A stretch of DNA of 64,000 bases from Paracidovorax avenae ATCC 19860 (GCF_000176855.2 NC_015138.1:2604001-2668000); one strand, 5' to 3'; positions 38,955-50,395 are shown, counted from the first letter of the stretch. Notes: generated by a model not told the origin, from the sequence alone. A program made the numbers and translations.

Positions 38955-39515
38955 ATGATTTCCAGCAAATACGGCCCCTTCTTCAGCGTGGCCCGCGAGC
39001 ACCAGGTCATCTTCTACTACGTGGGCTACTTTTCCCAGCACATCGTGGCTGCCATGGCGGACGCCGTGAAGCTGCAGCTGGAGGTGGCCGGCATCGCCGG
39101 GCCGACGCGGCGCAAGCTGTTCTCGTCCTTCATCGAGATGGCGCAGAACATCATCCACTATTCCTCCGACTCCCTGACGCCGCCCAGCCAGACGGAAGGG
39201 GAGCTGCGCCATGGCTCGGTCTGCATCCGCCGCGAGGCCGATGGCCGGTTCCTGCTGCTGTGCGCGAACCCCATCGAGGCGGCCGCGGCCGACGAGCTGC
39301 GCGCCAAGCTCGAACAGCTGTGCAGCATGACGCTCGACGAGATCAAGCAGGCCTATCGCCAGACCCTGCGCGAGGAAACACCCTCGGGCAGCAAGGGGGC
39401 GGGGATGGGATTCCTGACCGTTGCCCGCGACGCGAGCGCGCCGCTGGAATTCGACTTCGAGGCCGCGCAGGGCGCGGCAGGCACGCCGGTCTTCTACCTG
39501 AAGGCCGCGATCTGA
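38955..39515 (+). CDS. siaB: SiaB-family protein kinase
   Basis: A 186-aa protein of the SiaB/DUF6272 type, a divergent GHKL kinase. FFSVAREHQVIFYYVGYFSQ at the N-terminus, an N-box-like SSFIEMAQNIIHYSSD and a glycine lid GSKGAGMGFLTVARDAS are visible. In Pseudomonas SiaB phosphorylates SiaC and so blocks SiaD activation. It lies 41 nt after the phosphatase gene and 33 nt before siaC. Confidence 0.88.
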   Translation: MISSKYGPFFSVAREHQVIFYYVGYFSQHIVAAMADAVKLQLEVAGIAGPTRRKLFSSFIEMAQNIIHYSSDSLTPPSQTEGELRHGSVCIRREADGRFLLLCANPIEAAAADELRAKLEQLCSMTLDEIKQAYRQTLREETPSGSKGAGMGFLTVARDASAPLEFDFEAAQGAAGTPVFYLKAAI

Positions 39516-39548
39516 AGTCGCGGCGGCAGCCCCCAAGCAGAGAACACC

Positions 39549-39938
39549 ATGGACAATCTTTACATCGCACCGACCCCCAGCTCCCCCGAGGTGGACTTCC
39601 AGTTCGACAGGCACACCCTCCACCTGCGCGGCGAGTCCTATCCCGAGAACGCCGCGGCGTTCTACGGCGACGTCATCGCGCGCCTGCGCGAGTACCTGGC
39701 GCAGCAGCGGGAGCAGCGCATCGAAGTGCACATCGCGCTGGCCTACTTCAACAGCTCCAGCACGAAGATGCTGTTCAACCTCATCGACGCGCTGAACGAC
39801 GCGGCGGAAGAGGGCAATCCCGTTGCCCTGCACTGGTACTACGACGAAGAGGACGACACCATCCTCGAATTCGGCCAGGAACTGAGCGACGACTTTCCCG
39901 ACCTCGAATTCACCAGCCACCCGGTGATGCCGTCCTGA
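39549..39938 (+). CDS. siaC: SiaC-family partner-switch protein (DUF1987)
   Basis: A 129-aa acidic protein with the DUF1987 features FDRHTLHLRGESYPEN and IALAYFNSSSTKMLFNLID. The Ser/Thr cluster 69-72 (SSST) corresponds to the region of the phosphothreonine of Pseudomonas SiaC. Unphosphorylated SiaC binds and activates the cyclase SiaD; the phosphorylated form does not. It stops 3 nt before the siaD start. Confidence 0.9.
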   Translation: MDNLYIAPTPSSPEVDFQFDRHTLHLRGESYPENAAAFYGDVIARLREYLAQQREQRIEVHIALAYFNSSSTKMLFNLIDALNDAAEEGNPVALHWYYDEEDDTILEFGQELSDDFPDLEFTSHPVMPS

Positions 39939-39941
39939 ACC

Positions 39942-40694
39942 ATGGACACCATGGCCACGCCCCCCGATCTCTTCGAGTCCGAAAACCGCGCGCTGCTCGC
40001 CGCCCGCGCTGCCTACGAGGCATGCCACGCGCCCGCGCACGCGGAGGATTGCCGGCAGGCGCTGGGCGGGCTGCTCGCTGCCTATGAACGGCTCCTGCGT
40101 GAAACACGCCGCCTCGTGCGCCGCAGCGACCGTGCCGAGCTGGAGATGAATCAGCTCAACCAGCAGCTGACGGAACTGGCCGAGCAACTGCACTACCGGG
40201 CCACCCACGATCCGCTCACCGGCGTGCTCAACCGCGCGGCCATCATCGAGCAGGTCAACGGCCAGTTCGAGGCCGGCAGCGTCGCGCTCATCGTGCTGGA
40301 CATCGACCACTTCAAGAAGGTGAACGACAGCTTCGGCCATCCCGTCGGGGACCGGGTCATCCGCGGGGTGGTGGACTGCCTCAAGAGCGTGGTGCCTGGA
40401 TCGGCGCAGATCGGCCGCGTCGGCGGTGAGGAGTTCACGGTGCTGCTGCCCGACGCGCACGGGCAGGCATGCGAGCGCGTGGCCGAAGCGGCGCGCGAAG
40501 CCATCGAGGGCTTCGACTTCGGCCTGCCGGACGGCAGCCGCGTCACCGCCAGCTTCGGCGTGAGCTGGCTGCCCGGCGGCTGCGTGTTCGACGATGCCTA
40601 CGGGCTCGCCGACGAGGCGCTCTACGACGCCAAGCGCGCCGGCCGCAACCGCGTCGTGTGCGCGGATCCGGCGACGCACGCGCCGAGTCCATGA
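39942..40694 (+). CDS. siaD: Diguanylate cyclase SiaD-like (coiled coil plus GGDEF)
   Basis: A 250-aa soluble cyclase. An N-terminal helical/coiled segment (about 10-80, ELEMNQLNQQLTELAEQL) precedes a GGDEF domain (about 85-245) starting HDPLTGVLNRAAI, with the active motif RVGGEEF near 160. The residues where the inhibitory RxxD site would be are PGSA, so product inhibition at that site is unlikely. SiaC docks on the coiled stalk in the Pseudomonas complex. Starts at 39942 or, in frame, 39951. The last base region overlaps the next gene (ATGA). Confidence 0.9.
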   Translation: MDTMATPPDLFESENRALLAARAAYEACHAPAHAEDCRQALGGLLAAYERLLRETRRLVRRSDRAELEMNQLNQQLTELAEQLHYRATHDPLTGVLNRAAIIEQVNGQFEAGSVALIVLDIDHFKKVNDSFGHPVGDRVIRGVVDCLKSVVPGSAQIGRVGGEEFTVLLPDAHGQACERVAEAAREAIEGFDFGLPDGSRVTASFGVSWLPGGCVFDDAYGLADEALYDAKRAGRNRVVCADPATHAPSP

Positions 40695-42940
40695 GCATCC
40701 AGATCGGGATGGACGGTCTCGTCGCAGAGCCCGACGGCCCGCCATCTCCAGCGCCGTGCGCCGGCCCGGCGTGGCAGGTGCTGGTCGTGGACTGCGACCC
40801 CGGCATGCATGGCATGGTTCGCGGGGCGTTCGAAGGCCTGGAGCTGCTGGGCCGTCCGCTCGCCTCCCTGCATGCGTCCACCCGTGCGCAGGCGCGCGCG
40901 ATGCTGCTCGCAGGCTCCGGCATCGCGGTGGTGCTGCTCGGCGCCCTCGCGGACGGTGATGCCGGCGATGGCGAAATGCTGGACTTCATCCGCCATACGG
41001 CCGGACTCGGCGACACCCGCATCGTGCTGTGCACGGCGCAATCGGGCCAGGCGCCGGACCAGGACACGCTGCTGCGCTACGACATCAACGACTTCCGTGC
41101 GAAGTCCGAGCTCGCGCAGGGGCGGCTGCTGCCCGTGGTCCTCGCTGCCATCCGCTCCTACGATCAGCGCTGTTCCATCGAGGCCAGCCGCCGCAGCCTG
41201 GAGCTCATCGTGCGGTCCAGCGCGGCGCTGCTGGAGCAGCCCGACCTCCAGGCATTCGCTGCGGGCGTCATCACCCAGCTCGATGCCCTGCTGGACGGCG
41301 CGGCGCGGGGCATGGTGTGCATGCTGCACGGTGCCTCGGCCGACAGCTGCCGGGTGGTGGCCGCGACGGATGCTTTCGCAGCTTTCTCGGGCCGTGCGCT
41401 GGAAACGCTGCCCGACACCCGATGCCGGCAACTGCTGGCCCGGGCGCTCAAGTTCTGCCAGAACATCCATGGGGAGGAGGGCGGCATCGCCCTGTACTTC
41501 GGCGATCGCAGCGAGCGCGGCATGGCCGTCTTCGTGGACACGCCCTACCCGCACAGCGCGCTCGACCGCCAGTTGCTGGATGTCTTTTCCATCAACATGC
41601 GGACCCTGCTGCTCAACCGCGACCTGCTGGACCGCCTGCGCCGATTCGCCTACTACGATCCGCTGGTCCGCCTGCCCAACCGCGCCCACTTCGTCGAGAA
41701 GGTGGATGACTGCGTGCGGCGTGGCGGGGCCCAGGACCACATCCTTGCGCTGATCGATATCGACGATTTCAGCGCGGCGAACGATGTGATGGGCCACACC
41801 TTCGGCGACCGGCTGCTGGAGGCGGCGGCCCGGCGCCTGGCCGATGCGCTGCCTCCGGGCGTGCTGCTGGCGCGCGTGGGCTCGGACACCTTCGGCGTCC
41901 TGGGCGAGGCCCGCCTGGTGGCGCTGCCGCAATTGCTGCAGTGCATGCAGCCACCACCGGTCGTGGACGGCGTGCCGCAGAAAGTGTCGCTCACCTGCGG
42001 ATACGTGCACCTGCCCTCGGGCGCCCAGGCCGGCGCAGACCTCGTCAAGGACGCCACCATCGCCCTGAAGCGGGCCAAGCGCGACCACCGCGGCCAGCAC
42101 CTGCAGTACCTCGAGCACATGGGCCGCGAGGCGCGGGACCGGGCCATGCTGCTGTCGGACCTGCGTGCGGCCATCGACGAGGCGCAGCTGTTCCTGGTCT
42201 ACCAGCCGCAACTGCACCTGGGCACTGGCGCCCTCGTGGGGATGGAAGCCCTGCTGCGCTGGCGCCTGCCTGACGGACGGTTCGTGTCTCCGGACGATTT
42301 CATTCCGATCGCTGAACACTCGGGCCTCATCGCACCACTCGGGCAATGGGTGCTGTCCACCGCCTGCCAGAGCCTGAGCGACCTGGCGCGCGAAGGCCTG
42401 GCGCCTCCGCATATTTCGGTGAACGTGTCGGTGGTCCAGCTGCAGGACCCGGCATTCCCCGACGCCGTGCGGGCGGCGCTGGCCGCCAGTGGCCTGCACG
42501 GCAGCCAGCTGGAGCTGGAAATCACGGAGTCCGTCGCGGTGGTGCCCACCCAGCTGCTGCAGTCCACGCTGGCTTCGCTGCGCGCCCATGGTGTCAGCAT
42601 CGCCATCGATGATTTCGGCACCGGCTACTCGTCCCTGAGCTACCTGGAGCGGCTGCCGCTGGACCGCATCAAGATCGACCGTAGTTTCGTGCGCAGGCCC
42701 ACCGGCGCGCAGGGCGGGCGCATCGCCGAAATGATCGTGCGGCTCGGGCACCAGCTCGGGCTGCGCGTGATGGCCGAGGGCATCGAGGACGCGGCCACCT
42801 GGGAGTCGCTGCTGCGCATGGGGTGCGACGAGGGGCAGGGCTACCACATCGCCGTACCCATGGACCTGCAGCAGCTGCGGGCCTGGCTCGCGGCACGGCC
42901 CGCAGCGAGAGGTCAGTTCGAGCGCAGCGGCGGCAAGTAG
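40691..42940 (+). CDS. Pseudoreceiver-DUF3369-degenerate GGDEF-EAL phosphodiesterase
   Basis: A 749-aa soluble protein. The receiver (about 25-150) lacks its phospho-acceptor: the usual LLDVVME is LLGALAD, so Asp is Gly. A DUF3369 region (about 155-290) follows. The GGDEF domain (about 320-465) reads GSDTF and is probably inactive as a cyclase. The EAL domain (about 480-735) is intact: EALLRW, ISVNVSV, ELEITES, IDDFGTGYSS, DRIKIDRSF, AEGIE and DEGQGYHIAVP. It should hydrolyse c-di-GMP, opposing SiaD from the same operon. Its 3' end overlaps the convergent GH5 gene by 28 bp. Confidence 0.9.
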   Translation: MSIQIGMDGLVAEPDGPPSPAPCAGPAWQVLVVDCDPGMHGMVRGAFEGLELLGRPLASLHASTRAQARAMLLAGSGIAVVLLGALADGDAGDGEMLDFIRHTAGLGDTRIVLCTAQSGQAPDQDTLLRYDINDFRAKSELAQGRLLPVVLAAIRSYDQRCSIEASRRSLELIVRSSAALLEQPDLQAFAAGVITQLDALLDGAARGMVCMLHGASADSCRVVAATDAFAAFSGRALETLPDTRCRQLLARALKFCQNIHGEEGGIALYFGDRSERGMAVFVDTPYPHSALDRQLLDVFSINMRTLLLNRDLLDRLRRFAYYDPLVRLPNRAHFVEKVDDCVRRGGAQDHILALIDIDDFSAANDVMGHTFGDRLLEAAARRLADALPPGVLLARVGSDTFGVLGEARLVALPQLLQCMQPPPVVDGVPQKVSLTCGYVHLPSGAQAGADLVKDATIALKRAKRDHRGQHLQYLEHMGREARDRAMLLSDLRAAIDEAQLFLVYQPQLHLGTGALVGMEALLRWRLPDGRFVSPDDFIPIAEHSGLIAPLGQWVLSTACQSLSDLAREGLAPPHISVNVSVVQLQDPAFPDAVRAALAASGLHGSQLELEITESVAVVPTQLLQSTLASLRAHGVSIAIDDFGTGYSSLSYLERLPLDRIKIDRSFVRRPTGAQGGRIAEMIVRLGHQLGLRVMAEGIEDAATWESLLRMGCDEGQGYHIAVPMDLQQLRAWLAARPAARGQFERSGGK

Positions 42941-44259
42941 GTTGCCAGGCGTTCCTTGAAGAAGGGCTGCACCGCCGCGATGTTGCCCTTGACGGCGATG
43001 GTGTCCGCGCCGGTGTCGCGGCTCATCCCCAGCGGGTCTCCGTCCGGCCAGCCGGGGCCGAAGCACCATTGCGTGCTGGGCACGTTGCTCCGTTGCAGGA
43101 GCTGCAGCATGCGCCGTGTCGCCACTTCGGCGCTCGCGTTGTTTTCCGGATAGCCGTGCTCGCCCAGGAAACCGCGCTTGCCGTTGTCCTGCAGCCATTG
43201 CAGGAAATTCGCCACCATCTTCTCGCCGGTGTCCGGGGCCACGGTCTCCTGCGGGTTCTTCCAGGCACCGCCGCCTTGCCCGTTGCTGTCCAGGTAGTTG
43301 TGGGCCTCGTACACGATGAGCCCGTACGGGTCGGGGATGGTCGCGAGGTCGTTCGAGTATTTCACCCATTCGCGGGCCGTGGCGAATTCGTTGCCGCAGA
43401 TGAAGACGAAGTGCTTGCGGTCGTAGTCGAAGATGCGCGCGGCCGTGCGCGTCGCGGTGCGCTGCCAGAGCGCCCGCATGTCCAGCGCGCTGCCATTCGC
43501 GTTCGTCTCCTTGCCGGTGTAGGGCTCGTTCATCAGGCCCCAGCCGAAAATCGCCGGATGGTCGCGGAAGCGCTGCACGAGGCGCAGCCACAGGTCCGGC
43601 AGGCCGTCCTCGGTGTAGAGCTTGCAGCCCTGCGTGCCGATCACGCGGTATTCGTAGAGCTTGAGCAACTGGTCGCGGCCGTCGAAGTAGGCGACGTACT
43701 CGAAGTTGCCCTTGGCGTAGGTGCCGTTCCAGACCGACGGCGCTGCCGCATCGGGCACGGCCCGGCCGTCCGGGCCCACGAGCTGTCCTCCCTGGATGCG
43801 GTAGCCCTGCAGCGCCGCCACCCGCGTCGGCAGGCGCATGTAGTCGTGCAGTTCCAGGATCGCGCGCTTGCCCTGGGCGGCCAGCCGGTCCAGTACGTCG
43901 CTCACTTCCTTCACGTAGGTGGCATTCAGCGGCAGGCCCTGGCCGGTACTGAAGCGCTGCGCCGTGGTCGGCAGCCGGAACAGCGGGCAGTCGCCGGCCG
44001 CGGCGATGTGCTTGTCGGAGATGTCCCGGTAGTGCGTGCCGATCTGCGCGTTCTCCACGAAACTGTTCGAGCCGAGGCCCGACAGATTCATGCCCGCCAG
44101 CGGCAGCGATGCGGTGGCGGCGTGTCCTGCCGACCAGCCGGCCGTGGCGGCCCAGGCGGCGGCACCCAGCCCGCCCTGGAGTACGGAGCGGCGGGGCATG
44201 TCCGCCGCGGACGATGCGGTTGGAGCCTGCCGGAAAGCCCGGCGTGGTGGAATGGCCAT
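42913..44259 (-). CDS. Exported glycoside hydrolase family 5 (endoglucanase-like)
   Basis: A 448-aa enzyme. The N-terminus has a Tat-type signal (PRRSVLQGG with R23-R24, then a hydrophobic Ala-rich stretch ending AGHAATA). The GH5 barrel shows E245 in GWGLMNEPYTG as acid/base and E367 in GFLGEHGYPENN as nucleophile, with H138/D139 in AILELHDYMRLP and YEAHNYLD. It probably cleaves beta-1,4-glucans; in plant-associated Acidovorax such enzymes act on plant cell walls. ATG 44259 is preferred because longer versions hide the Tat motif. Confidence 0.88.
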   Translation of the reverse strand: MAIPPRRAFRQAPTASSAADMPRRSVLQGGLGAAAWAATAGWSAGHAATASLPLAGMNLSGLGSNSFVENAQIGTHYRDISDKHIAAAGDCPLFRLPTTAQRFSTGQGLPLNATYVKEVSDVLDRLAAQGKRAILELHDYMRLPTRVAALQGYRIQGGQLVGPDGRAVPDAAAPSVWNGTYAKGNFEYVAYFDGRDQLLKLYEYRVIGTQGCKLYTEDGLPDLWLRLVQRFRDHPAIFGWGLMNEPYTGKETNANGSALDMRALWQRTATRTAARIFDYDRKHFVFICGNEFATAREWVKYSNDLATIPDPYGLIVYEAHNYLDSNGQGGGAWKNPQETVAPDTGEKMVANFLQWLQDNGKRGFLGEHGYPENNASAEVATRRMLQLLQRSNVPSTQWCFGPGWPDGDPLGMSRDTGADTIAVKGNIAAVQPFFKERLATYLPPLRSN

Positions 44260-44600
44260 GGAAAAACCTTTCAATGGAGGGTGGATGGGAGACGGGGCGG
44301 CGCGCCGGAGCGGCTGCAGGGCATTGGCAGGGCGCGCCCGGCGCGTCCCGTGGGGAAGGGCGCGGAACGGCCCCTGGTGGAGGCGCCATCCGCGCGAACG
44401 CCACCTTAGCGGGGGACCCGCGACACGGCTGTAACCGCCTGTTGGCCGTGGCCTTCGCGCCACCCGTGCGCGCGGCACGCCGCCCCTCCCGGCCATGCTT
44501 TCTGTCCCAGCCGGGACAACCCTGGCTGGCATCCTCGTCCGGACTCTCTAGAATCAAAAAGCACGACCGTTCTTTTCCATACCAAACCAAGGGACAAGCA
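44260..44600. other. Divergent intergenic region between GH5 and the beta-oxidation cluster
   Basis: About 340 bp of mostly GC-rich sequence without a gene I can support. On the plus side it holds the promoter and palindrome described at 44526-44576. On the minus side I see no clear promoter for the GH5 gene; a purine-rich AAGG stretch precedes its start. Confidence 0.5.
44526..44576 (+). promoter_or_regulatory. Candidate promoter and TetR-type operator of the beta-oxidation operon
   Basis: CTGGCA (44526-44531) and TAGAAT (44549-44554) are separated by 17 bp. Just downstream, 44557-44576 is a 20-bp palindrome, AAAAG-c-ACG-AC-CGT-t-CTTTT, with one unpaired position per arm. ACG/CGT-centred palindromes like this are typical of TetR-family regulators of fatty-acid catabolism in betaproteobacteria (FadP-like). 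Regulator identity is inferred. Confidence 0.55.
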
Positions 44601-46700
<2,100 letters not shown>

Positions 46701-46743
46701 CCCGCGCCGTCCGCATGTTTGCAAAGAACCAGGGAATCCGCAC

Positions 46744-47919
46744 ATGACCTCCGCAGTGATCGTTTCCACCGCCCGCACGCCGCTCGCCAAGAGCTGGAAG
46801 GGCTCCTTCAACATGACCCACGGCGCCACGCTCGGCGGCCACGCCGTGCAGCACGCCGTCCAGCGCGCCGGCATCGACGGCTCGGAAGTCGACGACGTCA
46901 TCATGGGCTGCGCCAATCCCGAGGGTGCGACCGGCGCCAACATCGCGCGCCAGATCGCGCTGCGCGCCGGCCTCCCCGTCACCACCTCGGGCATGACGGT
47001 CAACCGTTTCTGCTCCTCGGGCCTGCAGACCATCGCCATGGCCGCGCAGCGCATCATCGCGGGCGAGGCCGAGGTCTTCGTCGCCGGCGGCGTCGAGAGC
47101 ATCTCCTGCGTGCAGCAGGAAATGAACACGCACATGCTGCGCGACCTCGAACTCGCCAAGGCCAAGCCCGAGATCTACTGGAGCATGCTGGAGACCGCCG
47201 AACAGGTCGCCAAGCGCTACCACATCGGCCGCGACGCGATGGACGAATACGGCGCCGCCAGCCAGCAGAAGGCCTGCGCCGCGCAGGCCGCCGGCAAGTT
47301 CGACGACGAGATCGCACCTATCACCGTCACGGCCGGCGTGGCCGACAAGACCCTGGGCCTGATCACCAGGCAGGTCACGGTGAGCAAGGACGAAGGCACG
47401 CGCGAAGGCACGACCAAGGAAGGCATCGCCGGCATCAAGCCCGCGCTGCCGGGCGGCGTGATCTCGGCCGGCAACGCGAGCCAGTTCTCCGACGGCGCTG
47501 GTGCCTGCGTCATCACGAGCGAAGACTATGCAAGCCGCAAGGGCCTCAAGCCCCTGGGCCGCTTCCTCGGCTTCGCCGTGGCGGGCTGCGAGCCCGACGA
47601 GATGGGCATCGGCCCCGTCTTCGCCGTGCCCAAGGTGCTCAAGAAGCTGGGCCTGACGGTGCAGGACATCGACCTGTGGGAGCTGAACGAAGCCTTCGCC
47701 GTGCAGGTGCTGTACTGCCGCGACAAGCTCGGCATTCCGGCCGACCGCCTGAACGTGAACGGCGGCGCGATCGCCCTGGGTCATCCCTACGGCGTGAGCG
47801 GCCAGCGCCTCACGGGACATGCGCTCATCGAAGGCCGCCGCCGCGGTGCCAAGCGCGTCTGCGTGACGATGTGCATCGGTGGCGGCATGGGTGCCGCCGG
47901 CGTGTTCGAAGTGTTCTGA
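46744..47919 (+). CDS. Acetyl-CoA acyltransferase (thiolase)
   Basis: A 391-aa thiolase that cleaves 3-ketoacyl-CoA. The nucleophile is C90 in [10 protein letters not shown]. The active-site histidine is in [16 protein letters not shown] and the second cysteine in [27 protein letters not shown] is the usual internal motif. It forms the core beta-oxidation pair with the preceding gene. Confidence 0.95.
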   Translation: MTSAVIVSTARTPLAKSWKGSFNMTHGATLGGHAVQHAVQRAGIDGSEVDDVIMGCANPEGATGANIARQIALRAGLPVTTSGMTVNRFCSSGLQTIAMAAQRIIAGEAEVFVAGGVESISCVQQEMNTHMLRDLELAKAKPEIYWSMLETAEQVAKRYHIGRDAMDEYGAASQQKACAAQAAGKFDDEIAPITVTAGVADKTLGLITRQVTVSKDEGTREGTTKEGIAGIKPALPGGVISAGNASQFSDGAGACVITSEDYASRKGLKPLGRFLGFAVAGCEPDEMGIGPVFAVPKVLKKLGLTVQDIDLWELNEAFAVQVLYCRDKLGIPADRLNVNGGAIALGHPYGVSGQRLTGHALIEGRRRGAKRVCVTMCIGGGMGAAGVFEVF

Positions 47920-47956
47920 GCGCGCCATGTCCAGGAGCCCGGAGGAGGCGGCTGCC

Positions 47957-48391
47957 ATGCCGCGCAGCGATGCCGAATGGCTCGCCCATGGCCGCGACGT
48001 GCTGGCCCGGCAGCCCTTCAGCCAGCTGCTGGGGGCCGAGCTGGCCGCCTTCTCTCCGTCGCGCTGTGAACTGCGCCTGCCCGTCACGCCGCAGCTGCTG
48101 CAGCAGCACGGCTTCGTGCACGGCGGCGTGGTGAGCTACCTGGCCGACAACGCGCTCACCTATGCGGGTGGCGCAGCGCTGCAGGTACCCGTGGTCACCT
48201 CCGAGCTCAAGGTCAACTACCTGCGGCCGGCCCGGGGCGACTGGCTGGTCGCAAGGGCGGAAACGCTGCACTGCGGGCGGACCCAGGCCGTGTGCCGGTG
48301 CGAGGTCTATGCGGTCGCGGATGGGGTGGAGAAGCTCTGTGCCGCGGCGCAGGGCACCATTGCGGCGCTGCCCTCCCGGCCCGGCGGCTGA
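47957..48391 (+). CDS. PaaI-family hotdog thioesterase
   Basis: A 144-aa hotdog-fold protein. The signature HGFVHGGVVSYLADNALTYAGG carries the catalytic region of PaaI-type acyl-CoA thioesterases, followed by VVTSELKVNYLRPARGD. The start ATG 47957 has GGAGGAGG 8 nt upstream; an in-frame ATG at 47927 lacks such a site. Position behind thiolase suggests it releases CoA from stalled beta-oxidation intermediates. Confidence 0.87.
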   Translation: MPRSDAEWLAHGRDVLARQPFSQLLGAELAAFSPSRCELRLPVTPQLLQQHGFVHGGVVSYLADNALTYAGGAALQVPVVTSELKVNYLRPARGDWLVARAETLHCGRTQAVCRCEVYAVADGVEKLCAAAQGTIAALPSRPGG

Positions 48392-48499
48392 TCCTTCGCC
48401 TCCCGCGCCGTGCCGGAGGATCCGGTACGGCGTCCCACCTTCGTTCCCCGGCCGCCCGGCCCGCGTGCGGGCCCGGCCCTTCCCTGCGGAAATGCGTCC

Positions 48500-50395
48500 A
48501 TGCCATTGCGTTCCACCCTCGACTTCCTGCTCCACGACTGGCTCGATGCCGTCGCGCTCACGCAGCGGGAGCGATTCGCCGACCATTCGCGTGAAACCTT
48601 CGATGCCGTGCTCGACACCTGCGAGCGCATCGCCCGGGAGAAATACGCCCCGTTCAACCGCCTCGTGGACACTGAAGAGCCGCGCATGGAAGACGGGCGC
48701 GTCGTGTTGCCCCGCGCCACGCACGAAGCCCGCCGGGCCTATGCCGAATCCGGCATGCTGAGCGCGGCCCAGGATTACGCCATCGGCGGCATGCAGCTGC
48801 CCTATACCCTGGAATCCGCGGCCAACAGCTTCTTCGCGGAAGCGTCGATCAGCATCGGCTCCAACCTGCTCACCGTCGGCAACGCCAACCTGCTCATGGT
48901 GCACGGCACCGAGGCGCAGCGCGAAGTCTTCGCGCTCAACGAATTCAACGGGCGCTGGTCCGGCACCATGTGCCTCTCCGAGCCACAGGCAGGCTCCTCG
49001 CTCTCCGACATCGCCACGCGCGCCGTGCCCGACGGGGACGATTTCGAGTCCGACCCGCTCGGCCCGCGCTACCGCCTGGCCGGCAACAAGATGTGGATCT
49101 CCTCCGGCGACCACGAGATGACCGAAAACATCGTCCACCTCGTGCTGGCCAAGATCCCCGGGCCGGACGGCCGCCCGGTGCCCGGCGTGAAAGGCATCTC
49201 GCTCTTCATCGTGCCCAAGCACCTGGTCGACACCTCCGGGCAGCTCACGGGCGAGCGCAACGATGTGGCCTTGGCCGGCCTCAACCACAAGCTCGGCTGG
49301 CGCGGCACCACCAACACGCTGCTCAACTTCGGCGAGGGCACGTACCCCGTGCGGGCAGGGCAGGGGCCCGGCGGACTGGACGGCCGCGGCGCGGGCGCCA
49401 TCGGCTACCGGGTGGGCGGGCCGGGCGACGGCCTGAAGTGCATGTTCCACATGATGAACGAGGCCCGCATCGGCATCGGCATGGCCGCCACCATGCTCGG
49501 CCTGGCCGGCTACCGCGCCAGCTTGCAGTACGCCAAGGACCGCACCCAGGGCCGGCCGATCGTGCCGCGCTCGGCGGGGGGCGACGGCAAGGCCGGAAAG
49601 GATGCCTCGGCACCCCCCGTGCGCCTCATCGAGCACGCCGACATCCGGCGCATGCTCCTGGCGCAGAAGAGCTATGGCGAAGGCGCCCTGGCCCTCAACC
49701 TCTATTGCGCGCGGCTCGTGGACGAGCAGCACACCGGCAGTCCAGAAGCCGCCGACGAGGCGCGCCTGTTGCTGGAAGTGCTCACGCCCATCGCCAAGAG
49801 CTGGCCCAGCGAATGGTGCCTGGAGGCCAACTCCCTGGCCATCCAGATCCACGGCGGCTACGGCTACACGCGCGACTTCCCGGTGGAGCAGTACTGGCGC
49901 GACAACCGCCTCAACATGATCCACGAAGGCACCCACGGCATCCAGGCGATGGACCTGCTGGGCCGCAAGGTGGTCATGGAGGGCGGCCGCGGCCTGCAAC
50001 TGCTGGCGGGCCGCGTGAACGCCACCATCCAGCGCGCCATGGAGCGGCCCGAACTCGCGGCGCATGCCAATGAGCTGGCCCGCGCGCTGTCCGAAGTCGG
50101 CGCCGCCACCAAGGCGGCCTGGGCCACGGGCGAGCCCGCCGAGGCGCTGGCCAACGCAGTGCCCTACATGCAGGCGGCCGGGCACATGGTGCTGGCGTGG
50201 GTATGGCTGGACATCGCGGTCGCCGTGCTCGCCCGCGCTGCGGCATCTGCGCCATCCCTGGCGCCAGACGACGCGGGCCGGCTGGGCGCAATGCGGTACT
50301 TCTTCCGCTATGAATTGCCCAAGATCGGCGCTTGGCTGAACGTCGTCCGCACCCGCGACATGACGTGCGCCGAGATGCCCGAGGACGCGTTCTGA
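48500..50395 (+). CDS. Acyl-CoA dehydrogenase
   Basis: A 631-aa flavoprotein of the large (about 600 aa) AcdA/FadE-like type. FAD and substrate motifs are CLSEPQAGSSLSDIATRA, NKMWISSGDHEMTENIVHL and KCMFHMMNEARIGIGM. The catalytic-base region is IHGGYGYTRDFPVEQYWRDNRLNMIHEGTHGIQ, followed by a C-terminal helical extension. It introduces the first double bond of beta-oxidation. ATG 48500 gives the family start MPLRSTLDFLLHDW. Confidence 0.94.
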   Translation: MPLRSTLDFLLHDWLDAVALTQRERFADHSRETFDAVLDTCERIAREKYAPFNRLVDTEEPRMEDGRVVLPRATHEARRAYAESGMLSAAQDYAIGGMQLPYTLESAANSFFAEASISIGSNLLTVGNANLLMVHGTEAQREVFALNEFNGRWSGTMCLSEPQAGSSLSDIATRAVPDGDDFESDPLGPRYRLAGNKMWISSGDHEMTENIVHLVLAKIPGPDGRPVPGVKGISLFIVPKHLVDTSGQLTGERNDVALAGLNHKLGWRGTTNTLLNFGEGTYPVRAGQGPGGLDGRGAGAIGYRVGGPGDGLKCMFHMMNEARIGIGMAATMLGLAGYRASLQYAKDRTQGRPIVPRSAGGDGKAGKDASAPPVRLIEHADIRRMLLAQKSYGEGALALNLYCARLVDEQHTGSPEAADEARLLLEVLTPIAKSWPSEWCLEANSLAIQIHGGYGYTRDFPVEQYWRDNRLNMIHEGTHGIQAMDLLGRKVVMEGGRGLQLLAGRVNATIQRAMERPELAAHANELARALSEVGAATKAAWATGEPAEALANAVPYMQAAGHMVLAWVWLDIAVAVLARAAASAPSLAPDDAGRLGAMRYFFRYELPKIGAWLNVVRTRDMTCAEMPEDAF

